Shown: in pieces, positions 16,697 to 27,653 of the stretch | Position numbering within the stretch: the first letter of the stretch is position 1 | How the letters are laid out: every line of letters starts with the position of its first letter | From: Nonomuraea harbinensis | GTDB lineage: Bacteria > Actinomycetota > Actinomycetes > Streptosporangiales > Streptosporangiaceae | NCBI RefSeq assembly: GCF_019396385.1 | Contig: NZ_JAHKRN010000008.1 | Location: 181,302-245,301 of the forward strand | Direction: 5' to 3' | Length of the DNA stretch: 64,000 bases | Position numbers and translations under genes: made by a program | The notes under the pieces: generated by a model | Seen by the model: the letters and a program-made list of their open reading frames with translations, nothing else | Databases searched by the model: none | What the model was told of the DNA's origin: nothing

Positions 16697-17278
16697 GTGA
16701 GTGAAACTTCCGCCGAGGACCGAATCTGGACGGTTCCCAACCTGCTGAGCTTCCTGCGTCTCCTTGGCGTGCCCGTGTTCCTGTGGCTGGCTCTGGGGCC
16801 GCGGGCCGACGGGTGGGCACTCGGGGTGCTCGCGGTGGCCGGGTTCACCGACTGGCTCGACGGGAAGATCGCTCGCGCGTTCAACCAGACCAGCAGGCTC
16901 GGGCGGCTGATCGACCCGGCCGCGGACAAGCTGTACGTGTTCGCGACCATTGTGGCGCTGCTGGTGCGGGAGATCATCCCGTGGTGGCTGGTGGCCGTGA
17001 TCCTGGCCAGGGAAATCTTCGTCGCCTGTTCCTTCCCTGTACTCCGCAAGCATGGATATCGGGCACTTCAGGTGCATTTCCTGGGCAAGGCCGCCATGTT
17101 TAACCTCATGTATGCCTTCCCTCTCCTCTTCCTTGCCTCCCACACGGGGTGGTATGCCGAAGTGGCCCGCATCGTCGGGTGGGCGTTCGCGCTGTGGGGA
17201 ACGGGCCTCTACTGGTGGGCAGGCGTGTTGTACGTGCTACAGGTGCGCCGGCTCGTGACCGCGACCACGAAGGAGTGA
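16697..17278 (+). CDS. CDP-alcohol phosphatidyltransferase (PgsA-like)
   Basis: A 193-residue inner-membrane enzyme transferring a phosphatidyl group from CDP-diacylglycerol to an alcohol, forming phospholipids such as phosphatidylglycerophosphate. The full signature D-x2-D-G-x2-A-R-x8-G-x3-D-x3-D is present in DWLDGKIARAF and GRLIDPAAD (about residues 53-81). Five to six hydrophobic segments follow. GTG 16697 is preceded by GGGGC and gives a sensible N-terminus. In Mycobacterium tuberculosis a pgsA paralogue sits at the same edge of the garA/gcvB cluster, so this is conserved gene order. Confidence 0.93.
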   Translation: MSETSAEDRIWTVPNLLSFLRLLGVPVFLWLALGPRADGWALGVLAVAGFTDWLDGKIARAFNQTSRLGRLIDPAADKLYVFATIVALLVREIIPWWLVAVILAREIFVACSFPVLRKHGYRALQVHFLGKAAMFNLMYAFPLLFLASHTGWYAEVARIVGWAFALWGTGLYWWAGVLYVLQVRRLVTATTKE

Positions 17279-17281
17279 GCG

Positions 17282-19783
17282 GTGAAGGCGGTTGTCATGG
17301 CGGGCGGCGAAGGCACCCGGTTGCGGCCGATGACGGCCAACCAGCCCAAACCCCTGCTCCCCGTGGTCAACCGTCCGATCATGGAACATGTGCTGCGCCT
17401 GCTCAAACGGCACGGCATCACCGAGACCGTGGTCACGGTGCAGTTCCTGGCCGCGCTGGTGCGCAACTACTTCGGCGACGGCGACGAGCTCGGCATGCGC
17501 CTGCAGTACGCGACCGAGGACGTGCCCCTGGGCACCGCGGGGAGCGTGAAGAACGCCGCCGCCCGGCTGCGCGACGACCGTTTCCTGGTCATCTCCGGCG
17601 ACGCGCTCACCGACATCGACCTGACCGACATGATCCGCTTCCACCGCGACACGGGGGCGCTCGTCACCATCGGGCTCAAGCGGGTGCCGAACCCGCTCGA
17701 GTTCGGCATCGTCATCGTCGACGAGGCCGGGCGGGTGCAGCGCTTCCTGGAGAAGCCCACCTGGGGCCAGGTCTTCTCCGACACCGTCAACACCGGCATC
17801 TACGTCATGGAGCCCGAGGTGCTGGGCGACGTCCCCACCGGCGAGCCCGCCGACTGGTCGGCCGACGTCTTCCCCAGGCTGCTGGAGCGCGGCGCCCCCA
17901 TCTACGGCTACGTGGCCGACGGCTACTGGGAGGACGTCGGCAGCCACGACAGCTACCGCAAGGCCCAGGCCGACGCCCTGTCCGGCAAGGTCAGGCTCGA
18001 CATCGGCGGCTTCGAGGTGTCGCCCGGCGTCTGGGTGGCCGGCTCCGCCTCGGTCGAGCCGGACGCCGTGCTCAAGGGGCCGCTGTTCGTCGGCGAGTAC
18101 GCCAAGGTCGAGGCCGGCGCCGAGCTGCGCGAGTACACGGTGCTCGGCAACAACGCGGTGGTGCGCGAGGGCGCCTTCCTGCACCGCGCGATCGTGCACG
18201 ACAACGTCTACCTCGGCCCCGGCACCCACCTGCGCGGCTGCGTGATCGGCAAGGCCACCGACGTGATGAGCGGCGCCCGCATCGAGGAGAACGCGATCAT
18301 CGGCGACGAGTGCGTCATCGAAGCCGAGGCGTACGTCTCCAGCGGGGTCAAGATCTACCCGTTCAAGACCATCGAGGCCGGCGCGGTCGTCAACACCAGC
18401 GTCATCTGGGAGTCGCGCGGCCAGCGCGGCCTGTTCGGCCCGCGCGGGGTCAGCGGGCTGGTCAACGTCGAGATCACGCCCGAGCTCTGCGTCCGGCTGG
18501 CCAGCGCGTACGCCACCACGCTGAAGAAGGGCGAGTACGTCGTCACCTCGCGTGACTCCTCGCTGGCCGCCAGGGCGCTCAAGCGGGCCGTGATCGGCGC
18601 GCTCAACGCCAGCGCGATCAACGTCCACGACCTCGAGGCGGCGCCGCTGCCGGTGGCGCGCTTCCACACCGCCAGGGGCACCGCCGCGGGCGGCATCACG
18701 CTGCGCACCACCGCCGGCGACCCGCAGAGCGTCGACATCGTCATCATGGACGACCGCGGCGCCGACCTGCCCCCCGGCGCCCAGCGCAAGCTTGAGCGGG
18801 TCTTCTCCCGGCAGGAGTTCCGCCGCGCCTTCCCCGGCGAGATCGCCGAGCTGACCTTTCCGGCCAGGGCGGTCGAGGACTACTCGCACGAGCTGCTGGG
18901 CCGGGTCGACATGACCGGCGTGCGCGGGATGAAGGTGGTGGCCGACTGCGCGGGCGGCACCTCCTCGCTGGTGCTGCCGCGGTTGCTGGGCCGGGCCGGG
19001 ATCGAGGTGCTCACCGTCAACGCGGTGCTGGACGACCTGTCGCCCACCGAGACGATCGCCGAGCGCCGGCGCGACCTGCAGCGCCTGTCGGAGCTCGTGA
19101 GCTCCTCACGCGCGGCCTTCGGCGTCAGGTTCGACCCGGTGGGGGAGCGCATCGCGCTGGTGGACGAGCAGGGCCAGCTCATCAGCGAGGAGCGGGCGCT
19201 GCTGGTGGTCCTCGACCTGGTGGCCGCCGAGCGCAGGGGCGGGCAGGTGGCGCTGCCCGTCACCACCACCCGGGTCGCCGAGCAGGTGTGCCGCTTCCAC
19301 GGCGTGCAGGTGCGGTGGACCTCGACCGCCGTCGACGCGCTCACCTCGGCCGCCGGCGACCCCGGCATGATCTTCGCCGGCGACGGGCGGGGCGGCTTCG
19401 TGGTGCCCGAGTTCAGCCCGGCCATCGACGGGCTGGCCGCGTTCATGAGGCTGCTCGGGCTGGTGGCCCGCACCCGGCTCTCGCTCAGCCAGATCGACGC
19501 CAGGATCCCCGAGGCCAAGCTGCTCAAGCGGACGATCCCGACGCAGTGGGCGGCGAAGGGGGCGGTGATGCGCTCGGTCATCGAGGCGGCCGAGTCGAGC
19601 GGCGACGGTCACCGGATCGACACCACCGACGGGGTGCGGGTGGTCGGCGACGACGGCAGCTGGGTCCTCATCCTGCCCGCCGCCACCGAACCGGCGACCG
19701 ACCTGTGGGCGGAGGCGTCGGACGTCGACACCGCGCAGATCCTGCTCGAACGCTGGGCCCAGGTGGTCGAGCAGGCGACATGA
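17282..19783 (+). CDS. Sugar-1-phosphate nucleotidyltransferase fused to degenerate phosphomannomutase
   Basis: An 833-residue protein. Residues 1-235 are a nucleotidyltransferase ([31 protein letters not shown]), probably mannose-1-phosphate guanylyltransferase-like. About 245-370 is a left-handed beta-helix acyltransferase-like repeat region. From about 385 comes a phosphohexomutase-like half ([19 protein letters not shown], then [11 protein letters not shown]), but its phosphoserine loop TASHNP is replaced by RTTAGDP and the metal loop DGDxDR reads GDGRGGF, so mutase catalysis looks lost. GTG start 17282, 3 bases after the previous stop. Likely role: GDP-mannose or a related nucleotide sugar, perhaps with the mutase half regulatory. 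Confidence 0.88.
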   Translation: MKAVVMAGGEGTRLRPMTANQPKPLLPVVNRPIMEHVLRLLKRHGITETVVTVQFLAALVRNYFGDGDELGMRLQYATEDVPLGTAGSVKNAAARLRDDRFLVISGDALTDIDLTDMIRFHRDTGALVTIGLKRVPNPLEFGIVIVDEAGRVQRFLEKPTWGQVFSDTVNTGIYVMEPEVLGDVPTGEPADWSADVFPRLLERGAPIYGYVADGYWEDVGSHDSYRKAQADALSGKVRLDIGGFEVSPGVWVAGSASVEPDAVLKGPLFVGEYAKVEAGAELREYTVLGNNAVVREGAFLHRAIVHDNVYLGPGTHLRGCVIGKATDVMSGARIEENAIIGDECVIEAEAYVSSGVKIYPFKTIEAGAVVNTSVIWESRGQRGLFGPRGVSGLVNVEITPELCVRLASAYATTLKKGEYVVTSRDSSLAARALKRAVIGALNASAINVHDLEAAPLPVARFHTARGTAAGGITLRTTAGDPQSVDIVIMDDRGADLPPGAQRKLERVFSRQEFRRAFPGEIAELTFPARAVEDYSHELLGRVDMTGVRGMKVVADCAGGTSSLVLPRLLGRAGIEVLTVNAVLDDLSPTETIAERRRDLQRLSELVSSSRAAFGVRFDPVGERIALVDEQGQLISEERALLVVLDLVAAERRGGQVALPVTTTRVAEQVCRFHGVQVRWTSTAVDALTSAAGDPGMIFAGDGRGGFVVPEFSPAIDGLAAFMRLLGLVARTRLSLSQIDARIPEAKLLKRTIPTQWAAKGAVMRSVIEAAESSGDGHRIDTTDGVRVVGDDGSWVLILPAATEPATDLWAEASDVDTAQILLERWAQVVEQAT

Positions 19784-19812
19784 TCCATAACAGGCCGGAT
19801 CCTGTCCACGAT

Positions 19813-19842
19813 TTGTCTGGAAGGACCGCAAGATCGTAATGT
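19813..19842 (+). promoter_or_regulatory. Candidate sigma-70 promoter, distal, for the FHA operon
   Basis: TTGTCT (19813-19818) and TAATGT (19837-19842) are 18 bases apart in the 257-bp gap before the FHA gene. The transcript would have about 190 untranslated bases. Confidence 0.4.
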
Positions 19843-19924
19843 TAAGACGCGCGGCGGCATGGACCTTCAGGTAGGGGCGGTTGTAACTTTGTCAGCGTCC
19901 GAACCTGTCGTCCAGCGCCCCGCC

Positions 19925-19953
19925 TTGACCTTTGCCGCTGATCAGCGTAAGTT
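19925..19953 (+). promoter_or_regulatory. Candidate sigma-70 promoter, proximal, for the FHA operon
   Basis: TTGACC (19925-19930) and TAAGTT (19948-19953) are separated by exactly 17 bases, close to actinobacterial housekeeping consensus. Transcription would start near 19960, about 80 bases before the FHA gene's ATG. Confidence 0.6.
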
Positions 19954-20040
19954 GCGGCATTCGCCAAAACGTGAAGAGCGAAGCGAGGCGCGCCCCGAGC
20001 ACCGTTGCCGCGACTTCGCGGTAGGAGGCCGAGCCGATCG

Positions 20041-20553
20041 ATGCCGAGCGTCTACTGCACGCAGTGCGGGCATGCCAACCCCGAGGATGCCCGTTTCTGT
20101 TCCCGTTGTGGGACCCAGCTGACCAGACCCGAGGTCTCCGGGGACACGACATCGACGATCTCTGTCGCGGGAATAGAGGCGTACGAGGCTGAGACCGGCG
20201 ACATGCTGCTGGCCGAGCGGGCGCTGGTGGAGCAGCTCCCGCCGGGCGCGGCGCTGCTCACCGTCACCAGGGGGCCCAACCAGGGCAGCCGGTTCCGGCT
20301 CGACAAGGAGCTGACCACCACCGGCCGCCACCCGGAGAGCGACATCTTCCTCGACGACATCACGGTCTCGCGCCGTCATGTCGAGTTCTACCGCCATCGC
20401 GGCGGCCAGTTCTCGGTGCGCGACGTGGGCAGCCTCAACGGCACCTACGTCAACCGGGAGCGCATCGAGGAGGTCCCGCTCCACTCCGGGGACGAGGTGC
20501 AGATCGGCAAGTTCCGGCTGCTGTTCCTGATGCGGACCCCCGCCGGCGCATGA
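20041..20553 (+). CDS. Zinc-ribbon FHA-domain protein (GarA/OdhI-like)
   Basis: A 170-residue phosphothreonine-binding regulator. Residues 5-25 form a zinc ribbon (YCTQCGHANPEDARFCSRCG), then a flexible segment with DTTSTIS, then the FHA domain (TTGRHPESDIFLDD, VSRRHVEFY, SLNGTYVN). In GarA a TTS-type site before the FHA domain is phosphorylated by PknB/PknG and folds back on the FHA domain, controlling 2-oxoglutarate metabolism. The DTTS here sits in the equivalent place. ATG 20041 follows TAGGAGG at long spacing (about 12). It overlaps the MerR gene by four bases (ATGA). The gene order matches Rv1827-Rv1828. The zinc ribbon is absent from mycobacterial GarA. Confidence 0.9.
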   Translation: MPSVYCTQCGHANPEDARFCSRCGTQLTRPEVSGDTTSTISVAGIEAYEAETGDMLLAERALVEQLPPGAALLTVTRGPNQGSRFRLDKELTTTGRHPESDIFLDDITVSRRHVEFYRHRGGQFSVRDVGSLNGTYVNRERIEEVPLHSGDEVQIGKFRLLFLMRTPAGA

Positions 20554-21203
20554 GCTCACAGGCGGCACGCTCGCACATGAGCATCGGGGAGGTGCTCGCC
20601 CTGCTGCAGGGCGAGTTCCCCGACGTCACGATCTCCAAGATCCGATTCCTGGAGGGCGAGGGGCTGATCGAGCCGGAGCGCACCCCGTCCGGCTTCCGCA
20701 AGTTCACCCACCTGCACGTCGAGCAGCTGCGCTACATCCTGACCGAGCAGCGCGACCACTACCTCCCGCTGCGCGTGATCAAGGACAAGATGGCCGAGAG
20801 CTTCGGCCGCCCCCGCGCGCTGCACGACAAGCAGGAGGTCAAGCTCACCCGGGCCGAGCTGCTGGAGTCCGCGGGGCTCGACGAGGAGACGCTCACCGAG
20901 CTGGAGGACTACGGGCTGCTGGCGCCGGTCGCCCGGCGCTACGACGAGGAAGCGCTTAAGATCGCCCGGGCCGTGGGCGGGCTGGCCCGCTTCGGCCTGC
21001 ACGCCCGTCATCTGCGCGCCGTCAAGGCCGCGGCGGAGCGGGAGGCCGGTCTGGTCGAGCAGACGGTCGCGCCCATACTCAAACGCCGCAAGCCCGGCGC
21101 GATCGGTGAGGCCGACGAAGCGGCCAGGGAGCTGTCGGCGCTCCTGCTCGACCTCCATGCCGCCCTGCTGCGTACGGGGGTTCGTGGCGTTCTGGGCCGA
21201 TGA
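20550..21203 (+). CDS. MerR-family regulator, FtsR (Rv1828)-like
   Basis: A 217-residue DNA-binding protein. The N-terminal winged helix reads MSIGEVLALLQGEFPDVTIS and KIRFLEGEGLIEPERTPSGF; the middle and C-terminal parts (LTRAELLESAGLDEETL, LHARHLRAVKAAAEREAGL) match the Rv1828 family. Its Corynebacterium homologue FtsR activates ftsZ expression and cell division. The ATG overlaps the FHA stop (ATGA), so the two are coupled. Target promoters cannot be told from this window. Confidence 0.9.
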   Translation: MSSQAARSHMSIGEVLALLQGEFPDVTISKIRFLEGEGLIEPERTPSGFRKFTHLHVEQLRYILTEQRDHYLPLRVIKDKMAESFGRPRALHDKQEVKLTRAELLESAGLDEETLTELEDYGLLAPVARRYDEEALKIARAVGGLARFGLHARHLRAVKAAAEREAGLVEQTVAPILKRRKPGAIGEADEAARELSALLLDLHAALLRTGVRGVLGR

Positions 21204-21246
21204 GCGGCCTGCGGGACATTCAGGGCTCGGCGGGTGTTACGTTGAA

Positions 21247-21780
21247 ATGCAGAAGCGGACCAGCGATGACCTGAGCCGGGCCACCGGCCAGTCGAATATG
21301 GAGCAGCCCGTGTTGCAGATGGAGGTAGTGGGCGTTCGGGTAGAAATGCCCACCAATCAGCCGATCGTTCTGCTCAAGGAGGCACACGGGGAGCGGTTCC
21401 TGCCGATCTGGATCGGCATGACCGAAGCGACGGCCATAGCGCTGGCACAGGCCGACGAGCCGCCGCCCCGGCCGCTCACCCACGATCTTTTCAGGGACGT
21501 GCTGAGCGCGCTCGGCGTGGGTCTGCGCGCCGTCAACATCGTCGCTCTGCGTGACGGCATCTTCTTCGCCGACCTCGTGTTCTCCAACGGCGTGGAGGTC
21601 AGCGCCCGGCCCTCCGACTCGATCGCGCTGGCGCTGCGCACCGGAGCCCGCATCTTCGCCAGCGAGGAGGTGGTCCAGGAGGCCGGTGTGATCATCCCCG
21701 ACGACCAGGAGGACGAGGTGGAGAAGTTCAGGGAGTTCCTTGACACGATCTCACCCGAGGACTTCGGCCGGGCGGGGTAG
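21247..21780 (+). CDS. Bifunctional nuclease (BFN) family protein
   Basis: A 177-residue protein of the BFN/DUF151 family, homologue of Rv1829. The core motifs MEVVGVRVEMPTNQPIVLLK, FLPIWIGMTEATAIA and ARPSDSIALALRTGARIFAS are intact. Members have reported DNase/RNase activity in plants, but the bacterial role is unsettled. ATG 21247 is used here, though ATG 21298 (MEQPVLQM) would match the usual length better; neither has a strong ribosome binding site. It sits between two MerR genes, as in mycobacteria. Confidence 0.9.
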   Translation: MQKRTSDDLSRATGQSNMEQPVLQMEVVGVRVEMPTNQPIVLLKEAHGERFLPIWIGMTEATAIALAQADEPPPRPLTHDLFRDVLSALGVGLRAVNIVALRDGIFFADLVFSNGVEVSARPSDSIALALRTGARIFASEEVVQEAGVIIPDDQEDEVEKFREFLDTISPEDFGRAG

Positions 21781-21824
21781 GTATTTCAGTGCATTTACGC
21801 TTCACGACGCGCCGAGCCGGATCG

Positions 21825-21853
21825 TTGACTGAGCATGGTCACGGTCCTACGGT
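21825..21853 (+). promoter_or_regulatory. Candidate sigma-70 promoter for second MerR gene
   Basis: TTGACT (21825-21830), 17-base spacer, TACGGT (21848-21853) in the 148-base gap after the bifunctional nuclease gene. The transcript would begin near 21860, about 70 bases before the GTG at 21929. Confidence 0.55.
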
Positions 21854-21928
21854 GCAAGTGAAACCCGTGGTCGACCTTTTACGAACCCCCAGATGAGGCC
21901 ACGGGATGAGAGAAAGCCGGAGGTCCGC

Positions 21929-22549
21929 GTGGCGGTCAGCAGCGGCGAGGGAAAGACGGCCGGCCAGGAAGATCCGGTGCGGCGCGAGAGTGCGCGGCAG
22001 CGTGCCGGAGAACAAGGATTGCTCTTCGACGAGCAGCCTGCCACGCTGCCGGACGACATCGGATACCGCGGGCCGACAGCCTGCGCGGCGGCCGGCATCA
22101 CCTACAGGCAGCTCGACTACTGGGCGCGCACGGGCCTGGTGGAGCCCACGATAAGAGCCGCGCACGGCTCCGGCTCCCAGCGCCTCTACAGCTTCCGCGA
22201 CATCCTGGTCCTGAAAGTCGTCAAGCGGCTCCTCGACACCGGAGTCTCCCTCCAGCAGATCCGCACCGCCGTCCAGCATCTGCGCGACCGCGGGGTCGCC
22301 GACCTCGCGCAGATCACGCTGATGAGCGACGGCGTCAGCGTCTACGAGTGCACCTCGGCCGACGAGGTCATCGACCTTCTCCAGGGCGGTCAGGGCGTGT
22401 TCGGCATAGCGCTCGGCCGGGTCTGGCGCGAGGTCGAAGGATCCCTCGCGGAGCTGCCGGGGGAACGGGCGGCGGTCGTGGACGACGTCCCGGCCGACCA
22501 TCCCGCTGACGAACTGGCCCGGCGGCGGCGCGCGCGCCGCATCGGGTGA
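21929..22549 (+). CDS. MerR-family regulator (Rv1830-like)
   Basis: A 206-residue MerR protein homologous to Rv1830. A disordered N-terminal stretch with LLFDEQ precedes the winged helix (GPTACAAAGITYRQLDYWAR, then TGLVEPTIR), then LLDTGVSLQQIRTAVQHLR and a C-terminal region with MSDGVSVYECTSADEVIDL. GTG 21929 is preferred because CCGGAGG lies 5 bases upstream; ATG 21893 in frame is the alternative. It has its own candidate promoter. The next gene is gcvP behind a riboswitch, as in mycobacteria, where this regulator neighbours glycine cleavage genes. Confidence 0.88.
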   Translation: MAVSSGEGKTAGQEDPVRRESARQRAGEQGLLFDEQPATLPDDIGYRGPTACAAAGITYRQLDYWARTGLVEPTIRAAHGSGSQRLYSFRDILVLKVVKRLLDTGVSLQQIRTAVQHLRDRGVADLAQITLMSDGVSVYECTSADEVIDLLQGGQGVFGIALGRVWREVEGSLAELPGERAAVVDDVPADHPADELARRRRARRIG

Positions 22550-22616
22550 CGCCCCGTACCACCCCAATTCGGGCCCAATTCGGGTCGAGGCTGTAATCTA
22601 GGACATGCTGACGACC

Positions 22617-22800
22617 CCGTGCGGGAGAGTCCCCGGCACCGCCGGGGCGCCGAAGGAGCAACCCTCCCCGGAATCTCTCAGGCGCCCGTACCGCTCGGGT
22701 GAGGCAACTCTGGAAAGCAGGTGCGCCCGCCAGGCGCACTTCACCGACGGTGCAAGCCCCGTAGCGGGGTGAAGCTCTCAGGTCGCCATGACAGAGGGGG
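22617..22800 (+). promoter_or_regulatory. Tandem glycine riboswitch
   Basis: Two consecutive glycine aptamers lie 57 bases before gcvP. Aptamer 1 (about 22619-22690) has GCGGGAGAGT, the core GCCGAAGGAGCAA and closing ATCTCTCAGGC. Aptamer 2 (about 22703-22799) begins ACTCTGGAAAGCA, has ACCGACGGTGCAAGCC and ends CTCTCAGGTC followed by GACAGAGGGG. This is the classic type that activates glycine cleavage genes when glycine is abundant. A TAATCT hexamer at 22594-22599 could be its -10 box. Confidence 0.93.
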
Positions 22801-22857
22801 AGATCCGGCATACGCCCGCGCCCAGCGCCGGTCTCCACAGCCTCGGGAGGCATCTCC

Positions 22858-25689
<2,832 letters not shown>

Positions 25690-25700
25690 CAACGGCGGTC

Positions 25701-25727
25701 CAGGCCCGGCCCGCGCGGCCGGGCCTG
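25701..25727 (+). terminator. Hairpin terminator after gcvP
   Basis: Perfect 11-bp stem (CAGGCCCGGCC / GGCCGGGCCTG) with a 5-base loop, 12 bases after the gcvP stop. No long T tract, as is common in actinomycetes. Confidence 0.75.
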
Positions 25728-25847
25728 TTCGCGTCCCAGAGGGCATTTCGGACCAATCGGGCGTCAGCCAGACCGATGGGGTCAACCGAGCAGACATGAT
25801 CGCGAGAACTCGTTAGGCTCGGGGCGTTCGTCGCAGAAGGAGCTCTC

Positions 25848-26717
25848 TTGACGTTCTCAGAGCTGGAGACCCCGCCGCTCGACACCGCCCGCCGCCTGGC
25901 CGAAGGCGGTGACCTCGACGGCGCGGCCGCCATACTCGCCGAGCTCGCCGCGCAGCCCGGCAGCCCCGATCGGGCGCAGGCCGCCGTGGGGCTCGCCGTG
26001 GTGCTCGACCAGGCGGGCGACGTGGAGGGGGCGCGGGCCGCCGCCAGGACGGCGCTGGCCACCGGGCATCCCGAGTTCGCCGCCCAGGCCGCCTGCCACC
26101 TGGCCCAGGGGTTCGAGCGTGAAGGGCGGCTGGACCAGGCGCGCGGGGCCTGGCAGGCCGTGCTCGGCGTCGGCACCCCCTCGTACGTGCCGCTCGCGCA
26201 CCTGGCGCTGGCCCGGCTGGCCGGCGAGGTGGGCGACTACGACGAGGCGGAGGCCGAGCTGCGCGCCGCCATCGAGACGGGCCACCAGAGCGGGGACGGC
26301 GCCCCGGCCGAGGGGGAAGCGTCGCGTGAGGGTTCTCAGCCGGACGGACCCGCCGCCGAGGTGCGGGTGCACGCCGCGCAGCAGCTCGCCGACCTGCTGA
26401 TCGGGCGCGAGGAGCCGGGAGAGGCCGCCGACGTGCTGCTCGACGCGCTGGAGGACGCCGCCTCCGGTGAGGACGCGGCACGGTTGCGCGTGCAGCTCGG
26501 CATCGCGCACCTGGAGATGGCCTGCGCCGAGTTCGCCGAGGCCGTCGAGCAGGGTGGCGAGGCGCAGGTGAGCGCGCTGGCGATCGAGCTGCTGGCCCGC
26601 ACGCTTCCCCTGCGCGGCCGCGACGACGCCGCCGGGCAGGTGTGGGCGTACGGGCTGGAGCACCAGGACGAAGGGCTGGCGGCCGAAGTACGCCTCCGCT
26701 ACGACCGCGACACCTGA
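25848..26717 (+). CDS. Tetratricopeptide-repeat protein
   Basis: A 289-residue soluble protein made of TPR-like helix pairs (LAEGGDLDGAAAILAELAA, LDQAGDVEGARAAARTAL, AREGRLDQARGAW-like repeats), with a low-complexity acidic linker around 145-165 (GDGAPAEGEASREGSQPDG). Probably a scaffold for protein contacts in the cytosol. The start is TTG 25848, supported by GAAGGAG 5 bases upstream; no ATG or GTG fits. No operon partner, since the next 505 bases are non-coding. I cannot assign a specific function. Confidence 0.75.
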   Translation: MTFSELETPPLDTARRLAEGGDLDGAAAILAELAAQPGSPDRAQAAVGLAVVLDQAGDVEGARAAARTALATGHPEFAAQAACHLAQGFEREGRLDQARGAWQAVLGVGTPSYVPLAHLALARLAGEVGDYDEAEAELRAAIETGHQSGDGAPAEGEASREGSQPDGPAAEVRVHAAQQLADLLIGREEPGEAADVLLDALEDAASGEDAARLRVQLGIAHLEMACAEFAEAVEQGGEAQVSALAIELLARTLPLRGRDDAAGQVWAYGLEHQDEGLAAEVRLRYDRDT

Positions 26718-27222
26718 GCCGACCCGCCCCTTTCAACCCAGGCACCGTGCGCGCCGGCGGTCATCGGGTAGTGCGGGCGAACCGCGGTTGAGAACCTCTC
26801 CAGGCGGCGCCGGCTCTGCCCTCTCATGGGTTGCGGATCGCAGCTGACCGCATGAGAACCCGATGGGTCACGGGTGGACGAGGTGGAGGGCGCGCAGCTG
26901 ACCGTGTGAGAACCCTTCGGCCCGCGTCAGTGGTCGGTCTGCTCGTGTGGAGTGCGGGCGATCGCTTGAAAGCCTTTCGGCCGCGTCAGTGGTCGGTCTC
27001 GTCCGCTTGGGTTGTGGAGTGGGGGCAGCCGTGTGATCCCTTTCGGGTGTTGGCGGCTCGCCGCTGTGGGTTGACGGGGCGGGCGGCCGATTCTCGGCGG
27101 CAGGTCAAGACCTCTTTTTGGGGAACCCCCACGGGCCGGGCGCCGTAAGGCGTGCCTTCGGCCCGCTCGGCTCGCCGTAGTTCCGGGGTCGCGTCTGGGG
27201 GAGAGGGGGACGGGGGTGGCCG
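26718..27222. repeat. 505-bp non-coding stretch with degenerate ~54-69 bp tandem repeats
   Basis: Five to six diverged copies of a unit starting near 26770, 26831, 26885, 26951, 27018 and 27075. The shared core is roughly G-rich GGGCG, then CGCAGCTGACCG, GTGAGAACCCTTTCGG, and GCGTCAGTGGTCGG. Exact matches: 19 bases CCGCGTCAGTGGTCGGTCT at 26922-26940 and 26981-26999; 12 bases CGCAGCTGACCG at 26839-26850 and 26893-26904. One frame is open from 26831 to 27148 with echoes such as ADRMRT, ADRVRT and GDRLKAF, but has no ribosome binding site and unusual composition. Origin and function are unknown. Confidence 0.7.
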
Positions 27223-27570
27223 TCAGGGGCGGCGCATCAGGGCGCCGGCGGCGGCGATGTTGATCAGGACGATGGACAGCCAGGCGACGATCAGCCCCAC
27301 GGTGCCCGCCTGGCTGGCGGCGATGGCCGTCAGCGGGACGCCGATGCCCATCGAGCCCAGCGCGATCGGCACCATGGAGCGGGAGCTGTCGTTCTTGCGC
27401 TTGGTCTCCTTGCCGCGCCGCTTGAGCTCGGCTTCGACCCGGGCCGCTATCGTCGCGTCGAGCCGGTCGGCCAGGGAGTCGACAAGAGCGGGCTCGTAGT
27501 CGGGGCCGAGGTCGCGGCGGGCGTCGATCGTCGCCCGCAGTTCGTCGCGGACATCCCTCTCCGGTTGCAT
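27223..27570 (-). CDS. Small two-helix membrane protein
   Basis: A 115-residue protein. The N-terminal 65 residues are charged and helical (RDELRATIDARRDLG, LADRLDATIAARVEAELKRR); two transmembrane helices follow (about 68-85 and 88-108). It ends in a short basic tail. ATG 27570 is favoured because AGGGCAGGA lies 8 bases upstream; ATG 27579 is also possible. Such proteins are widespread in actinobacteria without assigned function. It is divergent from an alpha/beta hydrolase gene 83 bases away. Confidence 0.7.
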   Translation of the reverse strand: MQPERDVRDELRATIDARRDLGPDYEPALVDSLADRLDATIAARVEAELKRRGKETKRKNDSSRSMVPIALGSMGIGVPLTAIAASQAGTVGLIVAWLSIVLINIAAAGALMRRP

Positions 27571-27610
27571 AGAGGACATCCTGCCCTGTCCGGAGGCGCG
27601 CCGTCATCAG

Positions 27611-27642
27611 ACCTGGGAGCTATGTTGAGCTCCTCCCCAGGT
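27611..27642. promoter_or_regulatory. Inverted repeat over the hydrolase promoter region
   Basis: ACCTGGG (27611-27617) pairs with CCCAGGT (27636-27642) and, inside it, GAGCT (27617-27621) with AGCTC (27628-27632). A TATGTT hexamer lies between the arms, 27 bases before the ATG at 27654. Possible operator shared by the divergent pair, or a 5' hairpin. Confidence 0.35.
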
Positions 27643-27653
27643 ACGGTGCTGCC

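Noticed and set aside
26831..27148. Rightward open frame of 105 codons over the repeat tract
   Set aside because: No ribosome binding site, Trp/Arg-rich unusual composition; the echoing motifs come from the DNA repeats. Kept as a repeat, not a gene.
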